64,000 nt of DNA, taken from Fistularia commersonii. Its lineage: Eukaryota; Chordata; Actinopteri; Syngnathiformes; Fistulariidae. The stretch lies in the NCBI GenBank assembly GCA_037954325.1, contig JBBMNZ010000013.1, forward strand, positions 6,842,501-6,906,500. Direction: 5' to 3'. A program made the translations under genes and the position numbers. Position 1 is the stretch's first letter, and each line of letters opens with the position of its first letter. The notes under the pieces were generated by a model. The model searched no databases. It was given only the letters and a program-made list of their open reading frames with translations, and had not been told where the DNA came from. Shown piece after piece: positions 13,579-25,365 of the stretch.

Positions 13579-14699
13579 ATAATATTGAGCATCGCAACCC
13601 CCAACCACTGCACAGAACATGTATTGAGTCATTTCTTGGCATTTCTCAGAGAAGTTATGTGGCTACTCCTTCGTCACCTGACCGGATGTAAGACCATATA
13701 AGGGCAGACGGTAGTGAGGGAGTCTTAAAGTGGCAGGTCCATATCAACATGTACTAAGCTGCTCGAGTGTATCCTTAACTAACTGCATAAGGGGGGAAAG
13801 GAGGCAATACTTAGGCGTCTCTCTCTGGCATAATTACAACTGAGACCAAACTACTTTTTGCCACAAAAATGGAAGATGCTTAAAGGAGTCAGCTGTATAA
13901 TGAACACAGATGGATTTTTGAAGCACAACAAAACATCATGGTGCAGAAACAGGAATAGAAAGCAAGTCAATGCAAGACAAAAGATGGAGTTGGAGGGACA
14001 CTGAAAACCACATTTGCAGGGACCTCCTATATTGCTCCCCCAGTGATCAAAAGCTACATAGCAAAGGCTCCTATTAATAGCAGTGAACAGGATGCTCCAC
14101 CGCCAATACCAAAAACATCAGCATCAACTGACAGAGAAACTCACACAAATAAGAAAGCGTTGGTATGACGGTAAATGAGAGAGTCTAAACAGGAATACAA
14201 GACGGTGAAAACTGTCTACCATTGTCTAGTCTGAGCATACACAGAGATACAAGAGCAGGGAAAAAGACAGCCATGAAATGGAGTTTAAGAAGGAGGTTAA
14301 GTGGCATGAAGTGAAACAAAACCAAGGTGAGAGCAGTTGATAAAATGCAATAAACATGCCACGACTGAGGAGAGGAGCTAAGGTGCCTTGTGTGTGGGCA
14401 GAAATGCGATGACTGGAGGGGGCATTACTGAAACATAGTGCTGAACAGAAGGGGGAGTAAAAATAGAGAGAAGAAAATAGTGATGCTGAGAAAACAAAAA
14501 CATGTATGTGTTTGTGAGTGTAGCGGAATGCAGAATCAACTACCTATCCACCTTGCAATGTTGGGTGATGCATATGAAATCACAACGCTTGCTGACTTTG
14601 CATCATCAGGACTGTGCTTGATGCATGTAAAAGTGGACCAGAGAAAGCGAGGGGGGGGCGCAAATTAAAAGGGGAATCAAAAAGACAGGAAATCAAGAA

Positions 14700-14711
14700 G
14701 ACATAGAAAGA

Positions 14712-14751
<40 letters not shown>

Positions 14752-14815
14752 AAGAGAAAACGGCTGGGAAAGAGTGAGAGAGAGAAAGAGAGAGAGATAG
14801 AGATAAAGGGAAAGA
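14700..14815. repeat. GA-rich simple repeat tract
   Basis: Two GA-rich blocks, (GA)n at about 14711-14745 and a more degenerate one to 14815. Confidence 0.85.
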
Positions 14816-17238
14816 GAGGCAAAGCAGTCTGTAGGGATGCAGGCGGGGGAGGAATGTGGTTTCCATAGCAACCCAGGGTGTCCGTTCCAGCTCCGCACTG
14901 CACCGGCCCTTGCATCTCAGTCGCATGCTCTCCCAGCCTCTCTCTCTCCCAGCCTCCGTCTCTCCCAATACGAACCATCTATCTCGCCTTCATTCTTCAC
15001 TCCCCTCTTTACCTTCCCCTTATTTCATTCTTTTAATTTATCTGTTCTGTCTCAGTTCCCCGAACCTTCCTCCTCCATGTGATGGAAGGCGTCACACACA
15101 CAATAACACATCAGGCTCCAACCAAAACAGCTCCTCTCAGTGAGAGCAAACCTGGGCTGTGTGTCCGTCACCTTCATCTCATGAAGATACCACCATACAA
15201 CCACGATGAATCTATGAGCGTGCAGCCTGCAACCCCACCCCCCATGTCCCCACCCCCCATTCTTCCAACCTCTTCCAAGTTCCTGATCCTCTCGCCTCCA
15301 TACACCCACCACTTCCACAAGTTCTGGGCTCAGCTAAAAAGCTCATGCCTGAGGCCACTGTGCTGCCATGTGCCACTAGCTTTGATGCAATGGTGAAGGC
15401 ATATGAACATAAGACTTTTACCAGCATGCAGCCAAATGGCTTGGACATCTCCATCCTGACATACAAGGAATGTGCTCTTTTTCGCAACTACGGAGCAAGC
15501 TCTCTGTCCTCAAGACATAGTTCAGCATTTTAGAAATAGCTAATTTGTCTTCTTGGGAAAAGTTGGATGAGAGGGTAATGTCTTTGACGGCATCAAGAAG
15601 ATAAATTCTACCTCAGCGTTAGCATATCTAAAACTCATTTTAACATTATGTGGTTTATTTAATCCTGTATGTGTGAGGAAATAGTATATAAAGAGTCAAA
15701 CAAAATACTCACCAAATTGAGTAATTTGCTAAAATTCTAAAATTCTGCTTGCCACAAAAAACAGTAAGTAACATACTGTATTCTATTTTTTAGAATTTAG
15801 AATAGATTTTAGCAGTGCAGTAAATAGATGGTGAGAACAAAATATTTATTAGCTAGGGTAAGCATATTTAATCACACATATTACAAATTAGCATAGCATG
15901 GACGGCTAATAAGTCTAGAAAAATATGCTGAAGCAGTTAATAAAAAAATCCCATAACATCTGCAATTAACAGTCTAAAGTTCTCTCATAAAGTTGTATAC
16001 TTACCATGGATAGGTAAATCTCAAATAGACCTTTGTCCAAATCTTCCTAACTTCATTATTCTCATTACATTATAACAAATGGTTAAAAGGAAAACAAGGC
16101 ACCTCTGTGTTTTATCTTGGAACCATAATGCGTATATTCACATCCTTTACAAAAGTAAACCAGGCCACAGGAGGTTGTAAGGTCAATGTTCGTGATGCCT
16201 ACTCAATAATCACAAAACACATAACTTACATGCCATGTTTTAGCTCTCGAAATGCATTGATTTTAATTTCATCCGAAATTGACATGAGAATCCCTACAGG
16301 AAAATTACGAAATAATTAATAAACAGCAGGAGACTGCACATTGGGATTTTAACCAGAAGAAAACATTGTATCTAGCCAACTTTAACAGGATGGTTATATC
16401 ACATTATGTTTCTGTGTCGGTTAAGCGCAGTGTAACTGTATGTCTTTTTGAAATGCTTGTTTCTTCCATCCAGTGACAACCAGTCTAAACTTAACAAAAA
16501 AAATAAAATACTAAAGAAGATGCTTCACGTAATGAAAATCGAAAAAAAAAAAAAAAAAAAAATCCACAAATAGAGTCGTTGAGTCACTTTTGCAGAGAAA
16601 ATTAAAAAAAAATCAAAATCAGAAAGTTGACTGGTAAATGTTCTCAGAAAATCAAACATCTCAGTCAGTATAGTAATTTATACTGATATATATATAGATA
16701 TAGATATGTAGTATAGATATATTTAATGCAAACCCTTTTTTTATTACCAATTTATCAAATTTAGTTTCTGTGCTTACATGGGTTTATGTGGGTGGAAAGC
16801 AATGCATGATAGGATCCCCTGTGGGTGTACAACAATCTATTAATAAGTTAAATTATTCACTCCTCAAAAAGTAAATACAAATTAGAGTTGATTAGCTTTT
16901 TTCACATTTTACCCCAGGTAAGGGCATAAGAAATGACCATCTAATAGTTTTGTTGGCTTTTGCCACACCCAACATACCCACATTGCGCAAAAAAAAACAA
17001 AAAACAAAAAACTTTCTGTTACAACACTTAGCTAACGTTTCAATAATATTACGTTTACTTCTATCAACAGCCACTAGAGGGGTTTAATGAAACCCCAAAA
17101 TAAAGGTCAGTGAAGTGAATGAAACATTTAATAGTCTGTCCTATTAATAACAAGTCAACTTAAAGCAACGAAATGTGTGAAGAATCCTATTTCTGAGGCC
17201 CGAGGAGATTACAAGTTCTTTGTTTCCGCTCTGCTCAC

Positions 17239-17361
17239 CTTTGGCATCTCGACACGTGAGCGAGTCACCACGCCGGACACTCGCTCCAATTTGTGAGGGC
17301 TCCTTCTGCTGGTCACAGTCACCCGAGAGACATCCTCAATCCCCTCCTCTTCTTCTCGGCT
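17239..17361 (-). CDS. dlg3: dlg3 L27-transcript exon 4 (linker)
   Basis: This is a 41-codon exon bounded by a good acceptor (ctttccccag) and donor (AAG|gtgagc), open in phase 0 at both ends. It begins SREEEEGIEDVSR and ends TRSRVEMPK; it is basic and serine-rich, with no domain I recognise. Both phases fit the upstream exon at 20967-21052 and the phase-0 entry used by the classical dlg3 start exon. I infer a linker between the L27 domain and PDZ1. It could also be an exon used in only some transcripts. Confidence 0.6.
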
Positions 17362-19548
17362 CTGGGGAAAGTGAAAGATGGATCGAATTTGAACTGCGTC
17401 AAATCGAACACGCCACTTTGCTCATTTCCAAAACAATTGAAAATATAGATTTGCATGCTCTTTAATATTTATGTCTGCTTTCATGCCAAGAGACAATGGG
17501 TTGAATCCGATAGATCTGCTTGGCAATGAGGCAAAAAGGTAATGAAAAGCAGCTACCAGAAATCTGTCAACAAGTACATTTGGAACTTTAAATGCTCTGT
17601 CCTTTTGGTAAATAGGTTAAGAAATTACACTATGAAAATATCACTGTTGTTTCCCTATTGCCAAATCCAAAAACAAATCTGTCATGTAATGTTTTTGGTT
17701 TGACTAAAATTTTTAATAGCATGGCTGAAAATAACAAATATCAGCAATAATGACACAGTGTGTAGCTTTCACTGCTGTCAACAGTTTAACAGTATACGAG
17801 TACAACAAGCATTCAATTGAGCCATCAATGAAAAGTGTGCCCTTTAATCAGACACAAGGTTGGCCAAACAAATTACACAATGCATGAGATCCACTCAAAG
17901 CAGTGCAAAGCTTTCGATAAAAATGTCCCTCAAATGACAGCAGAGGGCAGCCTTTAAAGATGGCCATCAACAGGGCAAAGATGCAGCCTCAAGTTTTCTC
18001 TCAGGATGCTTGTGTTCTCTCTGTGTTCTCCAATATTGCACCCAAGTTGAAGTTAATGTATTTATTTATACACACACACCCCTCAATATGCGGTGTGTGG
18101 TACTTGTTCACAGTTAAACCATAAATGAGCAAAAGAAATAGTATTTATGTCAAACCACAGCCAACTTAATCTCTTTTTAATCATTAATTGATTGTTTTTT
18201 CATATCCTTTTTTGCTCCTGTATGGGCTGGGTTCACTATGCAATTACATGATACTGGGTTTTGTTTTTGTTTTGTTTTTTCCCCCCCAAACCCGTTCCGT
18301 ACCTCTTTGCCTGCTGTGACAGAGCATTGCAAACCCTTGACACTCAATACATACTTAGAGACCCACAACCACAAACAAGGATGCAGGGTCAGTGATTAGA
18401 GTATCCTTCCAGCCAATAAAGTTAATAAAATCCAATAAAGTCTTTTTAGTTTCACTAGAGGAATAATACTAAAACCATAAAACAGGAGCACAGACCACTA
18501 TAACACTGTGCTGCCCCAAACTTTTTTTTCTATATTGTCAAGTCCTAATCTCACACACTGTATATGAAGCAATCAAAGCAGTAATGACTTAATCCACATC
18601 ATTTTCAGTTTATTTATTTTATGTATTCAATATTCCATATATCCATGCTTGGCTATAACACTTATGACTCTCATTCATTGTCCATTAAGCATCTCTCTCT
18701 CTCTCTCTCTTTCTCTGTTCTGATTTCTGACACCTTTGATATTTTTTTTTATATTTTCCCACTCCATGATATTATCAAAAGCAAATTTCACAACACATGT
18801 ATCTGGGATCGAGAATAACTGAAGGGAGATGATCAGCATGCAAGGTGCACACAATAAACGGTGGTTAATAGAATGGCAAACGGCATCACAATAAAGCTCA
18901 GACAGCGTCAATTATGCTTTGTATTTATACAATATCCGATACCTTCTTTGCATAATATGGCAAACATGTGAGATTTATTTCTTCTACTCATCATGTCATT
19001 TATGCTAGATGTGTTGAAGAGCAGAGATAAACTGGAGACCATAGCCGCCTGCACAAACATCTCCCCTTAATACTGTCTAATGATGTGTTTATTGCAGCTC
19101 CCATGCTCAACTGACTGTGCGTAATCCACTTCAGACTTAGCAAGTTAAAAAACATATTGCCATTAAGTGATTGACTTGTGGAGAGAAGCTGTTAGGCACG
19201 AAAGAATATTGACGTTCTTATCTCTTGCTGGTGGTAAACTGAGTACTTTCACTTATATTATAACCTAAAAGCTGCCAGAAAAGCTACATGACTGACATCT
19301 CATCATTTTATCGGCACCTTCAAATCCCCTTGTTCCATTTTCAGTCAAGTAGGGATGCTACCTCCTAAAGCTGTTGTCCAGATGAACCAAAAGAAAATCA
19401 ATGACATTTGACCTGTTCATCAGGGAGCCATAAATAAGATAATTTTAGAAAAGATGCATGCATTACAGTCTCCAATATTTTCTACGAAGACGAACTCTGA
19501 GATGGTAATGCTAGTGGAACTGGGCGATATGTGCATGCATGTGTGTTT
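17362..19548. other. Non-coding stretch, presumed intron
   Basis: No exon is supported. A short CT repeat lies at about 18691-18716. Confidence 0.5.
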
Positions 19549-20162
19549 GTGTGTGTATGTGTGTGTGTGTTAGTTCCTAAATTTCTGATCATTCCTGATT
19601 GTCATGTAACATTTAATTCTTATCATCAGTGTAATTTTTTTTTATAATTTTTCAAGTTTATTTTCAGTTCAAAATAATTTCTGTAGCATTTGTAAGTACA
19701 GATTTAAAAAGAAAAAACATACATGTCAGCTTTGTCAAAAAAGCAGATGAAACAATTAAAAAGTAAATGTGATTTTTAATTTTCATATGATATTCAGAAA
19801 ATTCTACAAACAATATATTAGTTAGAAAAATACACACCTATGTGTGTGTGTGTGTGTGTGTGTGAGTTCCTAAATTTCTGATCATTCCTGATTGTCATTT
19901 AATATTTAATTCTTATTATCAGTGTAATTTTTTTTATAATTTTTCAAGTTTATTTTCTGCTCAAGATAATTTCTGTAGGATTTTTAAGTACTGCTTTAAA
20001 ATGATAAAACATACATGTCAGCTTAGTCAAAAAAGCAGATGAAACAATTAAAAATAAATGTGATTTTTAATTTTCATATGATATTCAGAAAATATATGGA
20101 TAAATACATGTGTAAATACATTAAATATATTATCAATATATTAGACAAATACACACCTATGC
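19549..20162 (+). repeat. Tandem duplication, two units about 293 bp apart
   Basis: The sequence from a GT repeat through AGTTCCTAAATTTCTGATCA to 'acacacctatg' occurs twice in direct orientation. The first unit has AGTTCC at 19572 and the second at 19865. The copies differ by scattered substitutions and small gaps. Each unit begins at a GT run, suggesting slippage or unequal exchange between GT repeats. Confidence 0.9.
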
Positions 20163-20966
20163 ATAGCCCTACCTTTAACTGGCTTATTTGTCATCTTCAC
20201 CCCATAGCCCTGACCTAAATCAGTCCCCCCGGGAATGGCAATTAACCAAAATACAACTGGTGAAACCCCCTTAATGGGAACTACTGGTCATGAAAAGGTC
20301 ACTGTTTTTTAGCAGAAACGGTTTCCAAAATGTAACAAAATATGGCCATGTCCTCTGATAATCGAGTATGTGATGAATTTCCCAATCTCTGCTAAAGTAG
20401 CAGGCTGGAGATAATTTGGCTAGTGGGCTCTAGAAGTTACTGAACGATACATTTCAGGAATATTTTGACCTTTAGCTTATATAAAATCCCTACTGATGAA
20501 AATCAGTGGGGTATCAGAGATATGTGACTAAGAACATAGATCCATATTATCCACAGTATACGAACATTTTGATGATGACGTCCTGAAACATGTTAGTCAT
20601 CACTCTTTGATTCCCTTTTTGTAGTTTCTTTCTGCACTGAAAAGAACTTCAAAATAACTAAATGACTGTAAATGCTTGTTATAATTAAAGGACAGGCTGA
20701 CTTAATGAGAGCAAATGGTAATCAGTGCTCTATTGAAGCCGTTTTCTCTTCTTGCTCAATTCGTGTGTTCCTGCCACCAACTTTTTCCCTGCCTGACACT
20801 CACTCGCCAGTTTGAACTCTGTGACACACAAGACTTTGAACAAAAGTTGAAAGCGGTGAAACCTGGCATGCTGACTACCGGGGCAAAATGTAACAGCTTG
20901 TGTCGAAGCACATACAAAGTGAAACGTTTTGCATATGTGTACTGTAATGTGAAACAGACGGATTAC

Positions 20967-21052
20967 CTCTCGGGCATCGTTTTTACCGTCTTCTTTCACG
21001 ACACCTTGTTCCATGTTCAGTTGCAAGGTCAACTCGTAGCACTCCTGAATGT
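20967..21052 (-). CDS. dlg3: dlg3 L27-transcript exon 3 (C-terminal half of L27)
   Basis: After a strong acceptor (cttttcctcag) this 86-base exon reads (D)IQECYELTLQLNMEQG and ends KNDARE before GAG|gtaatc. The start matches the last helix of DLG-family L27 domains, where DLG1 has DIQEFYEVTL. It enters one base into a codon, as required by the exon at 30925-31056, and leaves in phase 0, as required by the exon at 17239-17361. The L27 domain mediates assembly with partners such as CASK/Lin-2-type MAGUKs. Confidence 0.82.
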
Positions 21053-23160
21053 CTGAGGAAAAGAAAAATAATTAGCTGCTTTTATTCTTTTAAGTGGACC
21101 TTGAGTGTTGTGTTGTGTTTTTAAGATTCCACCAATCAATTGTGGTCACAATGGGACGTTTCTGATACATTCAGAGGCGTCAATGTGGAGGTGTATGTCA
21201 TCTGTTTAAATGGAAGCTGGATTTCCATATTTGCGTGGTCCCTTCTCATCTGGCAGGTACAGCCTGAGTAATGAATTGAGGATCCACACTATCCTCAGAG
21301 AAATGGACAAAGTACATTATTAACCACTTCTCTGCATTTTGATTTGCTACTGAATCATAGATGAATCATTTCTGTTATTTCACAGCATACTCATGTTTAA
21401 AAACTAACAACATGATACTCCCATCCTATTTTATTTCTCGTTTTATATTTCATGTTTAATGGTTGAGCGATACCTTGTGACGTAGTGGGTCATGACTAAT
21501 CTGTATCAAATTTAGTGTGACAATAATTCTGTCCTATGTATTTTCATTGTTGAATATTTATTAACAATCATCAGGGTGCTGAGAACTATTTGAATAAGGT
21601 TTTGACCACATAGTGTGCATGTCTGCCGTAAAAGGGCTAGTTTTGTATGTTGCTATGGAATTAATAGAATACCTTGAAAGAAACTATAACTGATTTCAAA
21701 ATGATTAAATGCAGATAAACTTGAAAGTCTAGGATATTTGGTTAAATTCTTTATAGTCTCTTCTTAAATATCAGAATATATATATATAATAGAGTTCATG
21801 TATGAAACTAAATTATGAATTGTCTGTTTCACTACTTTCTTCTAGTCCAAATGTTGACGTAATGTAACACATATAAATTGAATAGATTCAGAACAATGTT
21901 TTAAACCCTTCCATGAATATGTAAGCTGTCAGTAAAATCTAAGTGTAAAGGTATGAAAAATGTATGAAAAATGTATAAATGTTCAAAACGTTCTTCACAT
22001 TTTTACATTATGGTTGAAGTAAGCAAGTACCACTAAATCAAAGCGGTGACACTATATATGTCTCAGCATATCCTTCAATTCCTCTGCTGATGATCTTGTG
22101 TTTTTTTTTTTTCCTTTTCTAGCTGCACTCTGCTGCGCACTGAGTCTTTGCTCATGTCCCACGGCCACCTATGCAGTGGCCACCCTTCTGATGAGAATAA
22201 ACTGAGACTATTTTGCTGTCCCACACAGCCCACTGTCCCTCTTCTCCCCCTATATCCCTTGTTGGCACATTACAGGAGTTTGCATCCTGAGACTTGAAGA
22301 AAGTTCTACACTTTATCTGTGTGAGCCAGAGAGATGAACGTCACAGTACAAAAGTGTAAGAATGGAGCATGTGACTCATCCATGTGTCTGAAAGTGTAGG
22401 AGGGAGGCAACGTGTGGGCAGAGGAGCTCGTTGCCCAGATGTCCATAGAAGAGCCTCGTTTAAACAAACTCTTACGGACGTACGTACACACACATACACA
22501 CAAACAATGTTGGGCCACCTGCACATACACACCCTCAGACACACACACGCACATATATATATATATATGTACACACAATGGCAACCGTGAGCATCTTCTT
22601 TGTCATTATACCAAACAACAGAAATGACCACGTATGAGAGGAGGGCAGCCTTTTTAGGAATACTGAAAAATATTTTATGCCCTATCTTAAAATCTTGACG
22701 CCGAACTCTTGTGACCCTACACTCACTCATGGCTTATCATTTGGTCCGGTTATGTATTACTGGTATAATGGAGTATACAACACAAGGGCAATATTTCTGA
22801 GCATTACATTTTAAACTCAGAACTTTTTAGATGAATTAAAAAATAAGCACAAATTTCAGCCCCAATAGTCATCCCATTAAAAATAAATTGGCATTTGGTT
22901 GCAGTTCTGCTCTATCGTCTATGAAAATGTTATCTTCAGCTGGAATTTTTATAATACAAATAACCACCCTGATCAAGTGCTGATATTATTTTGATACTTG
23001 AGGGCATCTATTTTCTTTCAGCTGTTTCACTCAAACTGACTGAAAACCAAGAAGCAAAATGAATATTTGGTAAAGTGGGGACGGTAAACCCAATGACAGC
23101 GTTCAATTTGCAGGCCGAGGTCTAATCTAGTCATGGCAAGTGTTGTGTTGAGCCATTAAG
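21053..23160. other. Non-coding stretch, presumed dlg3 intron
   Basis: No exon is supported. Imperfect CA/TA repeats lie near 22.49-22.57 kb. Confidence 0.5.
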
Positions 23161-23200
23161 AGTCCCAAATATATTTTGAAAATATCGCATATTTGGGACT
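23161..23200. repeat. 12-bp perfect inverted repeat
   Basis: AGTCCCAAATAT (23161-23172) and its exact reverse complement (23189-23200) are separated by 16 bases. No flanking gene feature explains it. Confidence 0.8.
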
Positions 23201-23474
23201 TGATATTTGGTAGTTTAAAATAAATTAATTCATTATTATCAGTAACATGCCTGATTTATGAGTCGCAATGTAAATTTTGAATTTCAAAGTTGTCCCAGAA
23301 AGACATTAATCTGGAATCAAAAGATGTAACCCTCAATATTCTACATAAACTAGTTGGCATTAGTTGTCCTAACTATGATTACAACATAAATTAAACTAAA
23401 ATACTACACAAAATTGTTAGCAAATAAATGATGATGTAAAAACTGCAATTTAGCTGTTGGTCATCAATAATACC

Positions 23475-23706
23475 TCGGTTCCCCTGTGACACTGTCCAAA
23501 ACCCTCTAATGCACTACCTTGCACGGCTTTGCACAACTTGCCAACTTTCACAAAACCAACCACGACCGCCCTGATCTCATTTTTTATTTTTCACTTATTT
23601 AATGCCTGTTACATATAGTCTGCTTAGCACCGTCAACCAAAGCAAATTCCTTTTAGTTGCAAAATTACTTGGCAAATAAAGCAATTCTGATTCTGGTTCT
23701 GATTGT
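23475..23706 (+). mobile_element. LINE 3'-end fragment with ATTCTG tail
   Basis: The phrases 'gcactaccttgcac', 'accgtcaaccaaagcaaatt' and 'cttggcaaataaagc', followed by an ATTCTG-type tail, are those of a common fish CR1/L2-like LINE 3' end. It is 5'-truncated, with no open reading frame left. The family is assigned from memory. Confidence 0.5.
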
Positions 23707-24161
23707 GTTGAGGTCAACCACATGAATCCAGATATGAGGCCTTCTGTTTTTGGTTTTGTAACTTTTTGTTTTAGTTATTTTTTTATTTTTTTTAATTATC
23801 AGTGTTTACTAATACAAGCATTAACACATCTGCTTAGGACATACATTACACATCATGTACTGTATGTCACTAGTTTTGCAAACAGCATGTTAGTTTTGGT
23901 TTTAGGTGCTCATTGGTCGTTTTAACTCCGGTATGGTCTCCACCAACTTTTGATATTGCAAATTAATTCTTTTTGTTTTCCACTTCTTCCAGCTTATGAA
24001 CTATCCTAAATTCTTTTTGGCTCGTTCTTATGCATATTTAGAAAAACACACACCTCCAACTGTAATCTGCCCATCCAGTAATATTTGTGTTTCAGTGGAT
24101 TGCTTGACACCTAAACAAGATTTCTTGTGAATCAAACCTGCAATAAGAAACATCCAATATA

Positions 24162-25365
24162 CAGTTAGGCCCAGAAATATTTGGACAGTGACGCAAGATT
24201 TGTTAATTTAGCTGCTTACGAAATCATATTCAGAATACGATTATATAGTCAATATGGGCTTAAAGTGCAGACTCTCAGCTGTAATTTGAGAGTATTCACA
24301 TCCATATTGGAGCAACGGTTTAGGAATTACACCTCTTTAATATTTAGCCGCCTCTTTTTCAAGGGACCAAAAGTAATTGGACATTTGACTCAGAAGGCTA
24401 CAAAAAAATAACAAGGCTGCATGGGTTCTTTCCTCGGTAACCTGTCATCAATTAAACAGCTAAAGGTCTGGAGTTGATTCCAGGTGTGGGGTTTGATTTG
24501 GACGCTGTTGCTCTGAGCACACAACATGCGGTCAAAGGAGCTCTCAATGGAGGTGAAACAGAAGATCCTAAAGCTGAAATAAAGAAGAAATCCATCAGAG
24601 AGATAGCAGACATGTTAGGAGTGGCCAAATCAACAGTTTGGTCCATTATGAGAAAAAAAGACTGCACTGGTGAGCTTGGGAACTCAAAAAGGCCTGGACG
24701 TCCACAGAAGACAACAGTGGTGGATGATTGCAGACTCTTTTCCTGGTGAAGAAAAACCCCTTCACAACATCCACTCAAGTGAAGAACACTCTCCAGGAAG
24801 TAGGTCTATCAGTATCTAAGTCTACCATAAAGAGAAGACTTCATGAGAGTCAAAAGCAACCCAAGAGTTTTTTTAAAGCAAAGAAGTGGAATATTCTGCA
24901 ATGGCTGAGTCAATCATCAGATCTAAACCCAATCGAGCATTGCACTTGCTCAAGACAAAACTGATGGCAGAAAGATCCACAAAAAAGAAACAACTGAAGA
25001 CAGCTGTCGTAAAGGCCTGGCAAAGCATCACAAAGGAGGAAACCCAGCTTTAGGTGATGTCCATGGATTCCAGACTTCAGTCATTCTCTGCAAACGATTC
25101 TCAACCAAATACTGAAAAGTAACATTTTACTTGGGGTTATATTTATTTGTCCAATTACTTTTGAGTCCCTTAAATGAGGGGCATTTGTATAATATAGCTA
25201 CAATTCCAACACGTTCAATCATTTTTGTTGAACCCCTTGAATTAAACCTTAAAGTCTGCACTTCAATTCCGTTGTAGTTGTTTCATTTCAAATCCAATGC
25301 GGTGGCATGCAGAGCCCAAATCATGGATATTGTGTCACTGTCCAAAATATTTCTGGTCCTAATTA
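24162..25365 (+). mobile_element. Tc1-type DNA transposon, internally deleted
   Basis: The left terminal repeat starts CAGTTAGGCCCAGAAATATT after TA. The right end carries its inverted, slightly decayed match (CACTGTCCAAAATATTTCTGG...) next to TA. Between them lie transposase remnants in order: a helix-turn-helix piece (IREIADMLGVAKSTVWSIMR, then GRPQKTT), a second DNA-binding piece (VGLSVSKSTIKRRLHESQ), and then a jump to the late motif WLSQSSDLNPIEH. The stretch that should carry the first catalytic aspartates is gone and the frame is broken between pieces. At about 1.2 kb it is shorter than a full Tc1 of about 1.6 kb. It is a dead, non-autonomous copy inside a dlg3 intron. Confidence 0.93.

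Larger units (their letters stand above)
10640..17238. other. Non-coding stretch with simple repeats
   Basis: This lies between the classical dlg3 start exon and the nearest L27-transcript exon. It holds a long CA repeat at 13.5 kb, GA-rich tracts at 14.70-14.82 kb and a CT/pyrimidine-rich patch at 14.93-15.30 kb. The open frames across the last patch lack splice signals or family resemblance, and I take them as chance. Confidence 0.55.

Noticed and set aside
13352..13691. CVCV- and HTHT-type frames
   Set aside because: These are translations of a CA microsatellite.
15052..15487. Overlapping proline-rich and tryptophan/glycine-rich frames on both strands
   Set aside because: Composition follows a pyrimidine-rich tract; no splice sites, domain or family resemblance.
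20715..21056. 113-codon plus-strand frame
   Set aside because: It is the antisense shadow of the dlg3 L27 exon at 20967-21052.
24452..24778. 108-codon minus-strand frame
   Set aside because: It is antisense to the Tc1 transposase helix-turn-helix remnant.
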